The notes below the pieces were generated by a model. It was not told the origin of the DNA. It searched no databases and saw only the letters and a program-made list of their open reading frames with translations. Source: an uncultured Anaerovibrio sp. (GTDB taxonomy: Bacteria > Bacillota > Negativicutes > Selenomonadales > Selenomonadaceae). Taken from it: a stretch of 6,523 nucleotides of DNA. Position 1 is the first letter of the stretch. The number at the start of each line of letters is the position of its first letter. The stretch lies in assembly GCA_900768695.1 (NCBI GenBank), contig CAAGDY010000316.1, positions 1 to 6,523 of the forward strand, given 5' to 3'. Shown piece by piece: positions 6,094-6,523 of this stretch. A program made the position numbers and the translations under genes.

Positions 6094-6217
6094 TGTGAAT
6101 AAGTATCGTGAAAGACCTCTAATATTCTATCAAAATAAGAGCAAGTTATCAACAGAAAATGTGGGATAAGCACTAAAAAATCTAATTTTATCCCATTAAA
6201 ACATAAATTTATCCACA
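6094..6217. promoter_or_regulatory. Scattered DnaA boxes between dnaA and rpmH promoters
   Basis: TTATTCACA on the minus strand (6102-6094), TTATCAACA on the plus strand (6146-6154, one mismatch) and a perfect TTATCCACA on the plus strand (6209-6217). The last one shares the extended AAATTTATCCAC with the two leader copies and lies 19 bases before the rpmH -35 element, so DnaA bound there could touch the rpmH promoter. The rest of 6012-6205 is AT-rich with no gene. Confidence 0.7.
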
Positions 6218-6235
6218 ATGGTAAAGGAAAAGTGC

Positions 6236-6264
6236 TTGACACTACTTCAGCAGTAGTCTATAAT
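6236..6264 (+). promoter_or_regulatory. Perfect-consensus sigma-A promoter of rpmH
   Basis: TTGACA at 6236-6241 and TATAAT at 6259-6264 are separated by exactly 17 bases: both hexamers and the spacing are consensus. Transcription should start near 6271, giving a leader of about 80 bases. The spacer contains the inverted repeat ACTACT (6241-6246) and AGTAGT (6252-6257) around TCAGC, positioned where a repressor or bent DNA could affect polymerase. Confidence 0.93.
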
Positions 6265-6334
6265 CTTTGGTAGTTTAAATTCAATATAGACTGTGTAAAT
6301 TGGGTTTGACCGGGTTTTTACTCGTAAGTATATT

Positions 6335-6341
6335 AAGGAGG
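6335..6341 (+). promoter_or_regulatory. Strong ribosome binding site of rpmH
   Basis: AAGGAGG, a near-perfect complement to the 16S rRNA 3' end, lies 9 bases before the TTG at 6351. It decides the start of rpmH, because no ATG is available in frame at the position where L34 begins. Confidence 0.92.
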
Positions 6342-6350
6342 TGCATTACG

Positions 6351-6485
6351 TTGAAGCAGACTTATCAGCCTAACAATCATTGGAAGAAGAAGACTCATGG
6401 CTTTCGTGAGCGCATGAAGACTAAGGGTGGCCGTCAGGTACTGGCTCGTCGCCGCGCAAGAGGCAGAAAGAAGATTTCAGCATAA
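6351..6485 (+). CDS. rpmH: 50S ribosomal protein L34
   Basis: The 44-residue translation, KQTYQPNNHWKKKTHGFRER followed by a basic tail rich in Arg and Lys and ending KKISA, is a full-length bacterial L34. L34 is a small, very basic protein bound to 23S rRNA in the large subunit. It starts with TTG, not ATG; the longer in-frame ATG at 6300 would add 17 unrelated residues across the ribosome site and is rejected. Divergent rpmH and dnaA around an origin is a widely conserved arrangement. Transcribed from the strong promoter at 6236-6264 and closed by a terminator right after the stop codon. Confidence 0.97.
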   Translation: MKQTYQPNNHWKKKTHGFRERMKTKGGRQVLARRRARGRKKISA

Positions 6486-6488
6486 TAT

Positions 6489-6516
6489 TAGGTCACCTCG
6501 GTGACCTATTTTTATT
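6489..6516 (+). terminator. Intrinsic terminator after rpmH
   Basis: An 8-bp stem (TAGGTCAC at 6489-6496 with GTGACCTA at 6501-6508) around a CTCG loop is followed by TTTTTATT. It begins 3 bases after the rpmH stop. In many bacteria rnpA follows rpmH on the same transcript, so this may be a partial terminator that sets the L34 to RNase P protein ratio; rnpA would lie beyond the window. Confidence 0.8.
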
Positions 6517-6523
6517 ATCAGGG

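Noticed and set aside
6162..6195. Inverted repeat TGGGATAA / TTATCCCA
   Set aside because: Eight AU-rich pairs with an 18-base loop and no T tract is weak as a hairpin, and neither arm is a good DnaA box (extra C). It may be a decayed box pair; nothing more can be supported.
6306..6334. Second promoter-like pair in the rpmH leader: TTGACC, 17 bases, TATATT
   Set aside because: Transcription would start near 6341, inside the ribosome site, leaving too short a leader for the AAGGAGG-TTG start. The perfect promoter at 6236-6264 explains expression.

Overview
This window is a bacterial chromosomal replication-origin region. Read outward from a central origin, the minus strand carries dnaA, dnaN, an S4-domain gene (yaaA), recF, a DUF721/DciA-type gene, remB (DUF370) and the 5' part of gyrB, which runs off the left edge. 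The plus strand carries rpmH (ribosomal protein L34), which diverges from dnaA. The yaaA and remB genes and the rpmH/dnaA/dnaN/recF/gyrB order point to Bacillota. A DUF721 gene between recF and gyrB, together with moderate GC content and strong Shine-Dalgarno sites, makes a Negativicutes (Selenomonas-like) relative my best guess. That placement is inference from gene order and protein style, not from a database match.

Layout. Positions 1-4204 form a tightly packed leftward array: dnaN, yaaA, recF, dciA, remB, gyrB. Gaps are 14, 2, 3, about 0 and 2 bases, and I see no terminator between genes, so it is probably one operon. Positions 4205-4493 are noncoding and hold the downstream half of the origin: an AT-rich stretch beside dnaN, six TAG-like triplets, a GC-rich spacer, paired DnaA boxes, and then three perfect TTATCCACA boxes. 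A GC-rich intrinsic terminator for dnaA lies at the far end. dnaA occupies 4494-5933. Positions 5934-6350 are noncoding and hold a second cluster of DnaA boxes, a probable dnaA promoter and a perfect-consensus rpmH promoter. rpmH (6351-6485) is followed at once by an intrinsic terminator.

How the parts work together. DnaA binds both box clusters. Boxes on the rpmH side overlap its own leader and probably give autoregulation. Boxes on the dnaN side sit beside the triplets and the AT-rich element, where the duplex should melt. DciA-type proteins help load the replicative helicase, DnaN is the sliding clamp, RecF supports gap repair, and GyrB relieves supercoils. All genes are transcribed away from the origin, co-directionally with the forks.

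This is mostly conserved housekeeping DNA and I see no mobile element, CRISPR array or defence system. The points that repay a closer look are the basal-unwinding element with two variant central triplets, a cysteine-rich C-terminal extension on the DciA-type protein, an acidic N-terminal extension on GyrB, and a palindrome inside the rpmH promoter spacer.
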